Shown here piece by piece: positions 1-8,593 of a stretch of 31,996 nucleotides of DNA. Origin of the DNA: Elusimicrobiota bacterium (GTDB lineage: Bacteria; Elusimicrobiota; Elusimicrobia; Elusimicrobiales; UBA9959); NCBI GenBank assembly GCA_003450815.1, contig DMES01000016.1, positions 1 through 31,996 of the forward strand. Direction: 5' to 3'. The position numbers and the translations under genes were made by a program. Positions within the stretch are counted from its first letter, which is position 1. Every line of letters begins with the position of its first letter. The notes under the pieces were generated by a model. The model saw only the letters and a program-made list of their open reading frames with translations. It did not search any database and was not told the DNA's origin.

Positions 1-18
1 AAAAAGTCCAGCAGACCC
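1..18. repeat. Right half of a palindrome at the contig edge
   Basis: The first bases run through AAAAAGTC into CAGCAGACCC. The last 20 bases of the window (31977-31996) carry GGGTCTGCTG followed by AAAAAGTCCA. Together they would form a perfect 10-bp stem with an 8-nt loop. The halves are probably parts of a dispersed short palindrome, or of the terminal repeats of an insertion sequence, at which the assembly stopped. Confidence 0.6.
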
Positions 19-19
19 A

Positions 20-101
20 TGATTACACAGATTAAGTAGGATTACACGGATTACAGACAGAACCGATTCTATTGGTAAATTCCGATAAAAATCCGTGTAG
101 T
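20..101. repeat. Word-repeat inverted element (GATTACAC word)
   Basis: The left arm has tandem variants of the word GATTACAC(A/G)GATTA at 20-56. A shorter complementary arm, AATCCGTGTAG, ends near 101. The same word builds a larger element at 24914-24994. Together with its AT-rich right flank it fills the 197 bases before the first gene, and no reading frame is supported there. Confidence 0.6.
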
Positions 102-197
102 TTTTAAACGTTATTACAAGTTTTGTCGCCTATTTTCACGACGAGACTTTAAATAAAAATGACTTTTTCAGTGCCCCCTACTTAGCGCTTACCTTCC

Positions 198-1184
198 TTA
201 CTTCTTCTTTTTAGCTGCGGCCTTGCCAAGACGCGCCAAGAGCAACTTTGCCTCTTCATGGGCCGGGTTAAGTTTTAAAAGCGCGCTAAAAGCGGAAAAG
301 GCGCCATCGTCATCCTTAAGTTTCAGGCTTGAATCGCCAAGCATCCAATAAGTCTGGGCCTGGTCTATAAGGGAAGAATATTCGGCGTTTGCGAGCGTTG
401 ATTTGAAAGCGGCCGCCGCCTTGGAATAATTCTTAAGCTCGTATGCAATGCGCCCTTCGGTATAAATCGCCCGGAAAACGGCCTCATCGCCAAGATCTTT
501 GAGCGCCAGAATGGCTTTGGAATAATCCTGGTTGTTCTTCCAGCGGGCCAGGACAAGATTTTCAAGGACCACGGGGGTTTTAGGATATTTGAGCTCCAGA
601 ATTTCATAATCACGCACGGCATCGGGAAAGCGGCCGGCGGCGTAATCAAGTTTTGCCAGGCGCATGGAGATTTCAAAATCGTCGGGGTGGTTACGCAGAA
701 ACTTGCGGTATTCGTCGCAGGCAAAATCATAAAGGCCCACGCCCTGATACATCACACCCAGGTAATAAAACAGGCGGTCATCTGAGAGCCCGAGCTGGCG
801 GGCTTTTTCAAGGTCGGCTATAGCATCGGGATAAAACGCGCCGCCCTTTTGAAATTTAAGCAGGCCCGAATTAAAAAGGGCTTTAAGGTCTTCGGGATTA
901 ATCTTCAGACGCTCCTGGGCGAGCGCTATTTTCCTGTCCAACTGCTTATCAAGAGCGAGAGATGTTTGCTCCTCCCTCGGAAACGCCTCCCGCTCCAGGC
1001 CCCTGCGGCAGGCGCGGGGGCCGGTAACAGCGATAATAAGAGCCATCAAAAAAAAACCGGAAAGCGCAAGCGGCGTTCGGTAGCGGCAAGGCACTTTATT
1101 AACCATACCGCGTATAAATTCACTGCCACGGACATTACGCCTCAGTCGGTGCTGACCGGTGTCACGGCCGCCCTCATAACTCAC
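198..1184 (-). CDS. TPR-repeat membrane-anchored protein
   Basis: This is a tetratricopeptide-repeat protein, probably a scaffold; no enzymatic motif is seen. An N-terminal basic stretch is followed by one hydrophobic segment (GFFLMALIIAVTG), suggesting a signal anchor. About five TPR-like helix pairs follow, with typical A-x-x-Y/F and NP-D spacing (for example NPEDLKALFNSG and NPAHEEAKLLLARLG). The tail is lysine rich (AAAKKKK). The open frame extends to 1274, but the best start is the GTG at 1184: it has GGAGG six bases upstream and overlaps the S1 gene stop by 11 bases, implying translational coupling. That gives about 328 residues. A later ATG at 1106 would begin just before the hydrophobic segment but has a poorer ribosome site. 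It is the last gene of the minus-strand cluster. Function unknown. Confidence 0.75.
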   Translation of the reverse strand: MSYEGGRDTGQHRLRRNVRGSEFIRGMVNKVPCRYRTPLALSGFFLMALIIAVTGPRACRRGLEREAFPREEQTSLALDKQLDRKIALAQERLKINPEDLKALFNSGLLKFQKGGAFYPDAIADLEKARQLGLSDDRLFYYLGVMYQGVGLYDFACDEYRKFLRNHPDDFEISMRLAKLDYAAGRFPDAVRDYEILELKYPKTPVVLENLVLARWKNNQDYSKAILALKDLGDEAVFRAIYTEGRIAYELKNYSKAAAAFKSTLANAEYSSLIDQAQTYWMLGDSSLKLKDDDGAFSAFSALLKLNPAHEEAKLLLARLGKAAAKKKK

Positions 1185-2382
1185 CGTCATCCTCCGAGTT
1201 GTCCAGCAGGATCTGCCCCAGGGTGAGAGTAGGCGAGCCTTTGAGATATTGCTGCATTCTCCTGCGGTCTTCAAGTTCCTCGTGAGAGCGCACGGAAAGC
1301 GTAAGTTCGCAGGAGGTGGAGTTCACACCTACAATTATAGCGGTAAGCTCCTGTCCCTCTTTGGGCGCGCCCTCAGAACCGTACTCCTCAGCGGGAATAA
1401 AACCATCCACCTGCTCTGAGACTTTTACTTTGGCGCCTTCGGGGGCAATGGTCAGAATCTTAACGCGCACGGCGGACCTGTAACCGAATTTCTTTTTAAG
1501 TATGTCCACCGGATTCGGCGTAAGCTGCTTTATACCGAAGGAAAGCTTCTCCGCCGCCTTGTCAACCAAAAGCACCTTGCACTTTATGCGCTGGCCGCGC
1601 TTATAGGTTTTAAGAGCTTCGGCCGGATTTTTCCAGGCCACGTCGGAAAGCCGCGCATACCCCTCTATCCCCTGAAACCGCACAAACATCCCCTCGCCGG
1701 TAACCTTGGCCACAATCGCGCGCACCACATGCCCGGCGGTAACGGAACTTATAACTTCTGTCTTGCGGACATTTTCGTCCTCTTCAAGCACCTGCCGCCT
1801 TGAAACCACCGCTTTGCGGTCTCTTTCGGAAAAGTCAACTATGTAGAACTTGATCTTGGCGTTCGGCGGAAGGTAATGTTTGTGGGCGCCGCCGATCTCG
1901 GAAAGCGACAGCGGCATAAAAACCCGCAGGCCGGACAGGTCCACAGCGTAGCCGCCTTTGACTATTCCGGTTACGCGGCCTTTCAGTCTTTCTTTAGCCT
2001 CAAACATTTTTTTCGCCCATTCCCAGGCCATTTTCTCGCGGGCTTTTTTATGGGAAAGCAGGGTATGACGGCCTTCGCCGCCTTTTTTCTCAAGCATCGC
2101 CATTATTTCCGCTCCCGGCTGGGGCAGCGATTTTTCGCCTTCAAAGTCCGTCAGGGGGATAATGGCCTCTTTCTTCTCTCCGATGTCTACCAAAACATGC
2201 TCGGGCGTTATCTGCACCACTTTCACTTTCACTATGTCCCGGGAATAAATTTTTGAAGTAACTTCGGCTTCAGCTTTCAGGAGCTCCTCCATGGACATTT
2301 CTTCATCTGCCGCGGATTCAACCTCCTTTTTCGCAGGATCCACATCATCATTTGCCTGTTGCTGAATTTCATTGGTTTCCAT
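1174..2382 (-). CDS. rpsA: S1 RNA-binding domain protein (30S ribosomal protein S1-like)
   Basis: At 402 residues this is a four-domain S1 protein, shorter than the six-domain E. coli S1 but like those of several other phyla. An acidic N-terminal tail (about residues 1-40) precedes OB-fold S1 domains at roughly 50-120, 130-205, 217-285 and 300-375. These show the usual pattern of G-V...GGYAVDLSGLRVFMPLS and GMFVRFQGIEGYARLSD. S1 binds the mRNA leader and delivers it to the 30S subunit. The gene follows plsC by 7 bases, and a GGAGGAG inside the plsC end serves as its ribosome site. Linkage to cmk and plsC is the classic arrangement for rpsA. A general S1-domain RNA-binding regulator cannot be excluded. 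Confidence 0.85.
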   Translation of the reverse strand: METNEIQQQANDDVDPAKKEVESAADEEMSMEELLKAEAEVTSKIYSRDIVKVKVVQITPEHVLVDIGEKKEAIIPLTDFEGEKSLPQPGAEIMAMLEKKGGEGRHTLLSHKKAREKMAWEWAKKMFEAKERLKGRVTGIVKGGYAVDLSGLRVFMPLSLSEIGGAHKHYLPPNAKIKFYIVDFSERDRKAVVSRRQVLEEDENVRKTEVISSVTAGHVVRAIVAKVTGEGMFVRFQGIEGYARLSDVAWKNPAEALKTYKRGQRIKCKVLLVDKAAEKLSFGIKQLTPNPVDILKKKFGYRSAVRVKILTIAPEGAKVKVSEQVDGFIPAEEYGSEGAPKEGQELTAIIVGVNSTSCELTLSVRSHEELEDRRRMQQYLKGSPTLTLGQILLDNSEDDGEL

Positions 2383-2389
2383 GGGGTCA

Positions 2390-3016
2390 CTACTCCTCCG
2401 TTATTAAAAAAATATCCGACATGAGCGATTTTGAAAATTCTTCGTAAGATTCTCTCTGGTTGGCCGCCACACCTGCCGCAGGTACGGGGATGTCCTGCGC
2501 CGCAGGTTCAAAATGCCTCACATTTCCGAACTTAATGGTTATTTTACCTAATTTTAAGAAATTTTCGGTATTAAAAATTCTAGCGCACAGCACAGGAGCG
2601 CCACTTTTGGCCGCAAGCATGGCGGCGCCAAGTTTGGGCTCAAGAGGCCTGCCCGGCTTTGCGCGCGTGCCCTCAGGAAAAATCACAAGGCATCCGCCGC
2701 CGTTCAGCGCCTTGAGGCCCGCCCTGAAAGCGCTCAGATCCCCGCCGCCCCGCCGCCTGTCAACCGGAATGGCGCCCCAGCTCCTGAATAAGGCGCCCAG
2801 CGGAGGGAACGCAAAAAGTTCCTTTTTCGCCAGCATGCTTATTTTTCTGGCAAGAGCCACATGCGCGGCAAGGGCGGGAGGGTCGGCGTTGGAAACATGA
2901 TTCGCAACTATTATAAGCGGGCCGCAACGGGGTATTTTTTCCAGCCCGGATATTCTTATGGAATTAAAAACCCTGAAATAAAGTCTTATGAGAAAAAAAA
3001 CGATGTTTATACCCAC
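2390..3016 (-). CDS. plsC: 1-acyl-sn-glycerol-3-phosphate acyltransferase
   Basis: This membrane-associated acyltransferase makes phosphatidic acid from lysophosphatidic acid. The family motifs are clear: NHVSNAD (H40 and D45, catalytic H-x4-D), IPVDRRR at 83-89, and FPEGTR with E115 for phosphate binding. The N-terminus is hydrophobic (VFFLIRLYF), suiting membrane association. The length of 208 is normal. The start is a GTG at 3016 with AGGA about nine bases upstream. Near the C-terminus a stretch of short palindromic CCTGC-GGCAGG words encodes an alanine/proline-rich segment (about residues 168-186). The gene lies between cmk and rpsA, as in many bacteria. Confidence 0.9.
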   Translation of the reverse strand: MGINIVFFLIRLYFRVFNSIRISGLEKIPRCGPLIIVANHVSNADPPALAAHVALARKISMLAKKELFAFPPLGALFRSWGAIPVDRRRGGGDLSAFRAGLKALNGGGCLVIFPEGTRAKPGRPLEPKLGAAMLAAKSGAPVLCARIFNTENFLKLGKITIKFGNVRHFEPAAQDIPVPAAGVAANQRESYEEFSKSLMSDIFLITEE

Positions 3017-3051
3017 TTGGTTTGTCCTGCTTTTGCTGCTGACTAGATTGA

Positions 3052-3159
3052 TAGGTTCACGGTTAAATGGTTCAGAGATTTAAGGTTCACGGTTCACGGT
3101 TATTTTTTCCATAATCTGCCTGTGTCCCCTAATTTTCAACCTTTGAACCGTGAACCTTA
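3052..3159. repeat. Word-repeat inverted element (GGTTCAC word)
   Basis: It lies between cmk and plsC. The left arm contains repeated GGTTCACGGTT copies (3053-3101). The right arm at 3138-3159 is the complement (AACCTTTGAACCGTGAACC). Sixteen consecutive positions pair perfectly. The loop is AT rich. It spans most of the 165-base gap, so it would fold in any cmk-plsC transcript. Confidence 0.8.
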
Positions 3160-3181
3160 GTCATAACCTGCCTTTTACCAA

Positions 3182-3880
3182 TTACTGACCGGCTTTCTCT
3201 ATAGCGCCACGGCAAAGTTTTAAGATCTCCTCCACAGCCTGGGCGCGCGTGATGTTAGTGGAATCAAGATAAACGCCGTCTTCGGCCTTTTTAAGCGGGT
3301 TGTTTTTACGCTGTGAATCCTGAGCGTCCCGCTTTACTATGAACTCAAGAATCTGCGCATACTCGGCCCGCAGCCCCTGTTCACTCAATTGGCGCAGGCG
3401 CCGTCCCGCGCGGGCCTCCGGAGAAGCGTCAAGGTAAATTTTAAGTTCCGCATCGGGAAAAACATTGGTGCCGATGTCGCGGCCTTCCATGACAAAACCG
3501 CCTTCGATACCCGCGCCGCGCTGCATATCACACATAAAAGCGCGTACACTGCCGAGCCGGGCAAGAGCGCTTGTGGCCTTGCCCACGCTTTCAGTGGTTA
3601 TCTCGCCGATCAGTGTGCGGCCGTCGATGGAAACAAGCAGTTCGGGCCCCGAGCCGCGCGTAAACCCCCACTTCAGTTTTCCGGCAAGGTTCATCAGAGC
3701 GTCCTCATCAGCCAGATCAAGGCCGGCCTGGAGCGCTTTCCAGGCAAGCGCCCTGTACATCTTGCCCGTGCTCAAAAATCCGTAATTCAGGCGTTCAGCC
3801 ACCATCCTGCCAACGGTGGACTTACCCACTCCCGCCGGGCCGTCTATGGCCACAATAATGCCGTTTTTCCGCTTTGACAT
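3182..3880 (-). CDS. cmk: Cytidylate kinase
   Basis: This cytosolic enzyme phosphorylates CMP and dCMP with ATP. The P-loop GPAGVGKS is at 14-21, followed by the family's YGFLSTGKMYRA substrate-binding segment. EGRDIGTNVFPDA and the arginine-rich lid (SPEARAGRRLRQ) are typical, as is the conserved DSTNIT near the C-terminus. The length of 232 matches the family. The ATG directly follows the stop codon of the upstream deoxynucleoside kinase (TAA then ATG, no gap), so the two kinases are co-translated. The linkage cmk-plsC-rpsA is widely conserved. Confidence 0.95.
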   Translation of the reverse strand: MSKRKNGIIVAIDGPAGVGKSTVGRMVAERLNYGFLSTGKMYRALAWKALQAGLDLADEDALMNLAGKLKWGFTRGSGPELLVSIDGRTLIGEITTESVGKATSALARLGSVRAFMCDMQRGAGIEGGFVMEGRDIGTNVFPDAELKIYLDASPEARAGRRLRQLSEQGLRAEYAQILEFIVKRDAQDSQRKNNPLKKAEDGVYLDSTNITRAQAVEEILKLCRGAIEKAGQ

Positions 3881-4600
3881 TTACTTAGCCACCGGCACTT
3901 TGTTCGGAAGGTTCGCCTTATTCTCTATGCCAAGCTTACGAAGCGGACGCACCCATTTGGTGAAATTTGAGGGTTTAAGCGAATATTCATGAACCAGACG
4001 CGCGACCTCGCTTATAGGATGGAAAGTCTCCCAGTTAAGCCGCAAGATGCGTACGCCTGCATCTTCCATTTCGTCCACAAACTGGTAATAATTATCCTGC
4101 AGGCTCCGCAGGTATTCCGGCGTTATGGTGCGTTCCATCTCACGCCCGCGTGACCTGATGCGCGCTATTGAGGTTTCCACCCGGCAGTCAAGAAAGATCA
4201 TCAGCTGCGGGAACACCAGTTCGCGCAAAACCATATTGTCAAAAAGGTCAAGATAGGTGTTGTAATCCATGTCGGTTATGATTTTATCGGGATGCTGGTT
4301 GAGCATACGCGCGAAAATAGTATCTTCCCATATTGTCCGGTCCTGCACTACCCCGCGTATTTTTCCAAGGCTTATACGCGAAACAAATTCCCTGTGCTGG
4401 CGGAAGCGGTGGTTTAAAAGCCAGATCTGCATGATGGTGCCGTACTGCTTCATGTCGCCGTAAAATTTCTGAAGGTAGGGATTGCCTCCCACCTCTTCAA
4501 GCACCGGTTCAAAATTAAGCGCCTTGGCCAGTTCCATGGTCAGCGTCGACTTGCCTACCCCGATGATCCCCGCGATACCAATATAGCCTTCAGCGAACAT
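3881..4600 (-). CDS. Deoxynucleoside kinase (dNK/dGK-dCK family)
   Basis: It salvages deoxynucleosides by phosphorylation to the monophosphate. The P-loop GIIGVGKS is at 11-18, a base-binding acidic pair lies in EEVGGNP (35-41), the DR motif in VQDRTIWED (D87-R88) replaces the family's ERS/DRS, and an arginine-rich lid (RIRSRGREME) follows. The length of 239 fits. Substrate specificity (dA, dG, dC or dT) cannot be told from motifs alone. AAGGAGA lies six bases before the ATG. It is fused at zero distance to cmk, making a nucleotide-kinase pair. The upstream gap to pilT holds a word-repeat element. Confidence 0.85.
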   Translation of the reverse strand: MFAEGYIGIAGIIGVGKSTLTMELAKALNFEPVLEEVGGNPYLQKFYGDMKQYGTIMQIWLLNHRFRQHREFVSRISLGKIRGVVQDRTIWEDTIFARMLNQHPDKIITDMDYNTYLDLFDNMVLRELVFPQLMIFLDCRVETSIARIRSRGREMERTITPEYLRSLQDNYYQFVDEMEDAGVRILRLNWETFHPISEVARLVHEYSLKPSNFTKWVRPLRKLGIENKANLPNKVPVAK

Positions 4601-4636
4601 AAAATGTCTCCTTCAAAAAAATCTGTGATTTTTTAG

Positions 4637-4710
4637 TCACAAGTTGCAGGTCACAAGTCACAAGTTCCTTTCAGCTTAAAACTTGGCACATGAGACTTGC
4701 ATCCTGTGAC
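4637..4710. repeat. Word-repeat inverted element (GTCACAAGT word)
   Basis: The left arm at 4637-4667 and the right arm at about 4680-4710 are 31 bases each, built from tandem variants of GTCACAAGT. About 24 of the 31 positions are complementary. The loop is about 13 bases. It lies between the stop of pilT and the start of the deoxynucleoside kinase (both minus strand). Confidence 0.8.
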
Positions 4711-4733
4711 AGCAGAAGGCTTCGCCTTCTGCT
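4711..4733 (-). repeat. Compact hairpin directly at the pilT stop
   Basis: AGCAGAAGGC and its exact complement form a 10-bp stem with a 3-base loop. Read on the minus strand it begins with the very next base after the pilT TAA. No U-tract follows, so it is not a textbook intrinsic terminator, though it could stabilise the 3' end. Confidence 0.75.
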
Positions 4734-5822
4734 TTACTTATGCGTTTCTATATCCTGCTCTATTCCCTTTATGGCAAGCAGCACATCGTCGGGATTTGAG
4801 GCCGCCTGCACTATATCCTCAAGTTTGGCGAGCCCCGCCTTGTGCAGCTTCACAAGCGATTGGTTGAAACTCTGCATGCCGTAAAACGCCCCTTTCGGAA
4901 TAGCCTGGGAAATGCCGTCCATGTTGTTTTCGGCCAGCATCTTTTTAATGTGGGGAGTGGCGCACATCACCTCCACAGCCGGTATGCGCCCGCCTTTTGA
5001 GCAGGGCAATAAACGCTGGGAAATAACCCCTTTAAGCGTTTCAGAAAGCTGCAGCCGCACCTGCAGCTGCTGGTGCGGCGGGAACATATCTACGATTCTT
5101 GAAAGCGTCTGTACGGTGTTGACGGTATGAAGGGTGGCGAATACAAGGTGCCCCGTTTCAGCCGCGGTGATTGCCGCCTGTGTGGTTTCCAGATCGCGCA
5201 TTTCCCCAACCAGTATAACATCCGGATCCTGGCGAAGCGCGGCGCGCAACGCCTCAACAAAAGAGGTTGTATCCGAGCCCAGTTCCCGCTGGCTGATAAT
5301 GCACTTTTTTTCGGTGAACACGAATTCTATCGGGTCTTCCACGGTAATAATATGGCTTTCCCACTTCTGGTTCAGATACTCTATCATTGAGGCAAGCGTT
5401 GAGGTTTTACCGGAACCGGTAATGCCTGTAACCAGAATAAGCCCGCGCTCGCTGGTAAGCAGCTTCTGCAGGGACTCAACCGGCAGGCGCAGTTCTTCGA
5501 AAGTCGGGATTTTGCGCGGGATATGCCTTATCGCCACGCAGGTTTTAGTTTTCTGCACGAAAATATTAAAACGGAAACGCCCTATCTCCCCTCCGTCAAA
5601 AGAAAAATCAGCCTCGTGTTTTTCGTTGAAAATGGATTTGAGCCGCTGACTCATGAGCGGAAAAATGATAGCCTCAACTTCCTTGCCCGTCATGACCGAA
5701 GCGTTTATCGGCGTGATAACACCGTTTATACGCAGGGAAACGGGAGCGTCGCTGCGGATGTGCGTGTCGCTCGCCTTGTTTTGCACCATCACTTTTAAAA
5801 GCATATCCAGCGTTATTGCCAT
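4734..5822 (-). CDS. pilT: Type IV pilus retraction ATPase PilT
   Basis: This hexameric cytoplasmic ATPase depolymerises type IV pili and drives twitching. The N-terminal PAS-like N2D region (1-110) carries the SDTHIRSDAPVSLRINGVI signature. The RecA-like core has Walker A GITGSGKT at 133-140, the Asp box VEDPIEF at 161-167, Walker B DVILVGEMRD at 201-210 and the His box GHLVFATLHT at 224-233. The length of 362 is standard. The gene has AAGGA seven bases upstream. The paralogue PilU is an alternative that motifs cannot separate. It sits downstream of ftsZ, away from the pilin at 12.2 kb; no pilus assembly genes (pilB, pilC, pilM-Q) are in the window. Confidence 0.9.
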   Translation of the reverse strand: MAITLDMLLKVMVQNKASDTHIRSDAPVSLRINGVITPINASVMTGKEVEAIIFPLMSQRLKSIFNEKHEADFSFDGGEIGRFRFNIFVQKTKTCVAIRHIPRKIPTFEELRLPVESLQKLLTSERGLILVTGITGSGKTSTLASMIEYLNQKWESHIITVEDPIEFVFTEKKCIISQRELGSDTTSFVEALRAALRQDPDVILVGEMRDLETTQAAITAAETGHLVFATLHTVNTVQTLSRIVDMFPPHQQLQVRLQLSETLKGVISQRLLPCSKGGRIPAVEVMCATPHIKKMLAENNMDGISQAIPKGAFYGMQSFNQSLVKLHKAGLAKLEDIVQAASNPDDVLLAIKGIEQDIETHK

Positions 5823-5835
5823 GGTGGTTTCCTTA

Positions 5836-5896
5836 AGGGGCGCTGAAAAAGTTCATTAAAAAACAACTTTCTATTATTGTTTAAATCAGCGCCCCT
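5836..5896. repeat. Inverted repeat between ftsZ and pilT
   Basis: AGGGGCGCTGA at 5836-5846 and its exact complement at 5886-5896 form an 11-bp stem around an AT-rich 39-base loop. The left arm continues into GAAAAAGTTCA, closely resembling the GCTGAAAAAGTCCA at the right end of the window, so it may belong to the same dispersed family as the contig-edge palindrome. Confidence 0.7.
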
Positions 5897-5904
5897 GATT
5901 ACAC

Positions 5905-5925
5905 GGGGCTGCTTTCAGCAGCCCC
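5905..5925 (-). repeat. Compact hairpin overlapping the ftsZ stop
   Basis: GGGGCTGC and its complement (5905-5912 and 5918-5925) form an 8-bp stem with a 5-base loop. On the minus strand the stem begins with the G of the ftsZ TAG. It is followed by a GTGTAATC word. A near copy overlaps the psd stop at 24996-25020. Confidence 0.75.
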
Positions 5926-7067
5926 TAATTCAGCCTTTTTGAACTGGCTTTGCGCCTGAGAAAAGCTGGTTTTTCCATATCTTCCGCGGACTGCGCGGGG
6001 GACTGCTCGGGAACTGCGAAAAAATCATCCGAACCGTAATCCCTGGTTTTACCGCGGGGGCGTCTGGACAGATCGGACATAAAATCATTTTGTTTCGCCG
6101 GGAAACCGGTGGCGATAACGGTAATCTTTAACTCATCGCCCATCTCGTCATCATATGCCTGGCCGTATTTCATGAAAACATCGGGATTGACGGATTTCAT
6201 GATGTAATCCATAGCCTCGCTGATTTCTATAAGCTTCACATTCCTTGAACTGGTGAAATTGACCAGCAGACCTTTGGCGCCGTCAATAACCGCGCTTTCA
6301 AGCATGGGAGAGTTTATGGCCTTGGCCGCGGCATCCGTATGGCGCGAGGGGCCGGATGCGCGGCCTATGCCAATAAGCGCCTCGCCGGATTTAGTCATTA
6401 TTTTTCTTACATCCTCAAAATCCACATTAATATCTCCGGCCTTGGTTATAAGGTCTGAAATACCCTGGATCGCCTGGCGAAGAACATCATCGGCCATGCG
6501 GTAGGCCTCGTTGGCGGGTGTGCTGCGGTCCACTATTTCAAGCATTCTCTGATTGGGAATTACCAGCAGACAGTCCACATACTTGCGCAATTCGCGAATG
6601 CCGTCCTGGGCCTGGGAAGCTCTCACGCCGCCTTCAAATTCAAAAGGTTTGGTAACCACTCCTATAACCAGCGCTCCGGTATTTTCTTTAGCCACCTGCG
6701 CCACCACCGGAGCGCCGCCGGTACCGGTGCCGCCGCCCATACCGGCCGTTATAAAAAGCAGCTCCGAATCAGCGACAGTTTCCTTTATAATATCCACGGA
6801 CTCAAGCGCGGCCTGGCGCCCACGCGAAGGATCTCCGCCCACGCCAAGACCTCTGGTTAGGTTTTCGCCTATCTGTATCCGGTTTGAGGCTTTGCTGCGC
6901 CGTAAATCCTGCGCGTCGGTATTAAGCGCCACAAACTCCACCCGGCGCACATCAGCCTCAACCATGCGGTTGACGGCATTGCCGCCGCCGCCGCCCACTC
7001 CGATAACTTTTATTCGGGCTTCCCTTTCGTTCATCTCACCGCTATAGCGTATTCTGGTTTCGGTCAT
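5925..7067 (-). CDS. ftsZ: Cell division GTPase FtsZ
   Basis: The tubulin-like GTPase forms the cytokinetic ring at midcell. The N-terminal GTP site includes VGVGGGGGNAVNRM (about 22-35) and the tubulin signature GGGTGTG (111-117). The T7 loop NVDFEDVR (N214, D216, D219) supplies the catalytic acids to the neighbouring subunit. After a short variable linker the C-terminal peptide EKPAFLRRKA matches the conserved FtsA-binding tail. The length of 380 is normal. The ATG at 7067 has a modest GAG six bases upstream; an internal ATG at 7034 with GGTGAG beside it is less likely. It lies downstream of ftsQ and ftsA, as in the dcw cluster. Confidence 0.97.
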   Translation of the reverse strand: MTETRIRYSGEMNEREARIKVIGVGGGGGNAVNRMVEADVRRVEFVALNTDAQDLRRSKASNRIQIGENLTRGLGVGGDPSRGRQAALESVDIIKETVADSELLFITAGMGGGTGTGGAPVVAQVAKENTGALVIGVVTKPFEFEGGVRASQAQDGIRELRKYVDCLLVIPNQRMLEIVDRSTPANEAYRMADDVLRQAIQGISDLITKAGDINVDFEDVRKIMTKSGEALIGIGRASGPSRHTDAAAKAINSPMLESAVIDGAKGLLVNFTSSRNVKLIEISEAMDYIMKSVNPDVFMKYGQAYDDEMGDELKITVIATGFPAKQNDFMSDLSRRPRGKTRDYGSDDFFAVPEQSPAQSAEDMEKPAFLRRKASSKRLN

Positions 7068-7096
7068 AAAATCTCGTAACTACCCAGAAGGAGGAA

Positions 7097-7174
7097 GTCA
7101 GAATTCAGGAGTCAGAATGAGGAAGAGCGGCTGGCAGGTTCCACCATTCTGAATTCTGACTGCTGCATTCTGTC
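7097..7174. repeat. Word-repeat inverted element (GAATTCTGA word)
   Basis: It lies between ftsA and ftsZ. The left arm has GTCAGAATTCAGGAGTCAGA, and the right arm carries CATTCTGAATTCTGAC and further CTG-ATTCTG copies to 7174. The same word builds the element at 9797-9900, about 2.7 kb away. Confidence 0.8.
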
Positions 7175-7183
7175 TACCTGCCT

Positions 7184-8413
7184 TTAAAACAAATCCTTCA
7201 GCCAGCGCCATGCCCTTTTCTCAAGCGACACTCTGGCCATACCGGGCGTGTCGGTATTCCAGGTTTTCAGGTTGGGATAGCACACAAGCCCCAGGGCGCC
7301 CAGATAAGACTGTGTTGAGTATTGCGGCGGGCACTCAAGTATTGCCTGCACCGGAGCGCCCAGGCGCGACTGTTTAAGATCAAGCAGTTGTTCAGCCGCC
7401 GAACTCATACCCTTTAAAAGTGCGGAACCGCCGGTAAGAATGGCTCCGCCAGGAAGATCGGAATAATTTGAATTCTGCACCGCGGCGTTAACCCTGTCGT
7501 AAATTTCTTCGGCCCGGGGCTGAATAAAATCAAGCAGGTCGCGCGGTTTCACTTCTTTTTTAGTCACGGAATCCAGCCCGGTGATCGTTATGGTTTTATC
7601 TTCCTCAACAAGGTTTGAGAGCACGGCGCCATGTTTTTCTTTTATCTCCTGGGCAATGGCCATTGTGGTGCCAAGTCCGTAGGCGATGTCACGGGTAATA
7701 TAGTCGCCGCCTGATGATATTTCCTTTGAAAAATGGATGCTTCCCTCGTAATAAATGCCGGCCGAGGTGGTCTGGCCGCCTATATCTATAAGCAGGCAGC
7801 CCAGGTCTTTTTCCTCGCTTGAAACTACAAGCTCCCCCACCGCGAGCAGCGTGTATATGGTATCAACCACGCGAAAACCAGCCTGCGACACCGACTTCAT
7901 AAGATTATTTATATGAGAGCTGGACGCTGTTATTATGTGTACGCCGACTTCCAGAAGAGAGCCCTCCATCCCCACCGGATTAGGCACTCCGCGCTGACGG
8001 TCCAGAGAAAACCCCTGCGGGATAACGTGAAGGATTTCTCTGTCTGAGGAAATAGGAACAGCCTTGGCAGTTTCTATGACATTAGCCACATCTTCGGCCG
8101 TTATTTCACGGTCGGTACGCGCTATATTATAGGCGCCGCGATTATTAAAAGATTGTATGTGAGCGCCCCGCACCCCCAGGTAAACCTCGCCCACTATTTC
8201 CTTGGCCTTTTCCTCCGCTTCCTCCATTACATCCGCTACGGCGCGGGCGGTTTCCGAAATATTTACCACCACCCCGCCTTTCAATCCCTTACAGGCCACC
8301 GAGGCGCCTGAAAGAACCCTTATTTTGTCGTCCTCAGGATTGCGCGCTGCGATAACGCAGGTCACCCTGCTTGACCCCATATCAAGCCCGGCTATAATCT
8401 CTGATTTTCCCAT
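7184..8413 (-). CDS. ftsA: Cell division protein FtsA
   Basis: This actin-like ATPase tethers FtsZ filaments to the inner membrane. Phosphate-1 motif IAGLDMGSSRVTCVIA is at the N-terminus, the SHS2/1C domain insertion follows (about 80-165), phosphate-2 LLIDIGGQTTS is in the middle and the adenosine motif GGAILTGGSALLKG lies near the C-terminal third. The last residues (SLEKRAWRWLKDLF) form the amphipathic membrane-targeting helix. The open frame allows an ATG at 8425, but the ATG at 8413 is chosen because GGAG lies six bases before it. The protein is about 409 residues. The 180-base gap to ftsQ holds only a weak CCGTCT/AGACGG inverted repeat. Confidence 0.95.
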   Translation of the reverse strand: MGKSEIIAGLDMGSSRVTCVIAARNPEDDKIRVLSGASVACKGLKGGVVVNISETARAVADVMEEAEEKAKEIVGEVYLGVRGAHIQSFNNRGAYNIARTDREITAEDVANVIETAKAVPISSDREILHVIPQGFSLDRQRGVPNPVGMEGSLLEVGVHIITASSSHINNLMKSVSQAGFRVVDTIYTLLAVGELVVSSEEKDLGCLLIDIGGQTTSAGIYYEGSIHFSKEISSGGDYITRDIAYGLGTTMAIAQEIKEKHGAVLSNLVEEDKTITITGLDSVTKKEVKPRDLLDFIQPRAEEIYDRVNAAVQNSNYSDLPGGAILTGGSALLKGMSSAAEQLLDLKQSRLGAPVQAILECPPQYSTQSYLGALGLVCYPNLKTWNTDTPGMARVSLEKRAWRWLKDLF

Positions 8414-8593
8414 ATTTAGCTCCAATGCTTGTGTAGGTGCCGTATCATGAGCCAGAAGTCCGGCTAGCTAAAGAGTATCAAAATAAGACCGCAGCGGAAG
8501 AAGGTTTCACAAAGCAAAACTATAGCTTAGGCGCTCCCGTCTCCGGACCGCACCGCGCAACGGCAGACGGAGGCAGAGTCACAACAACTGTTT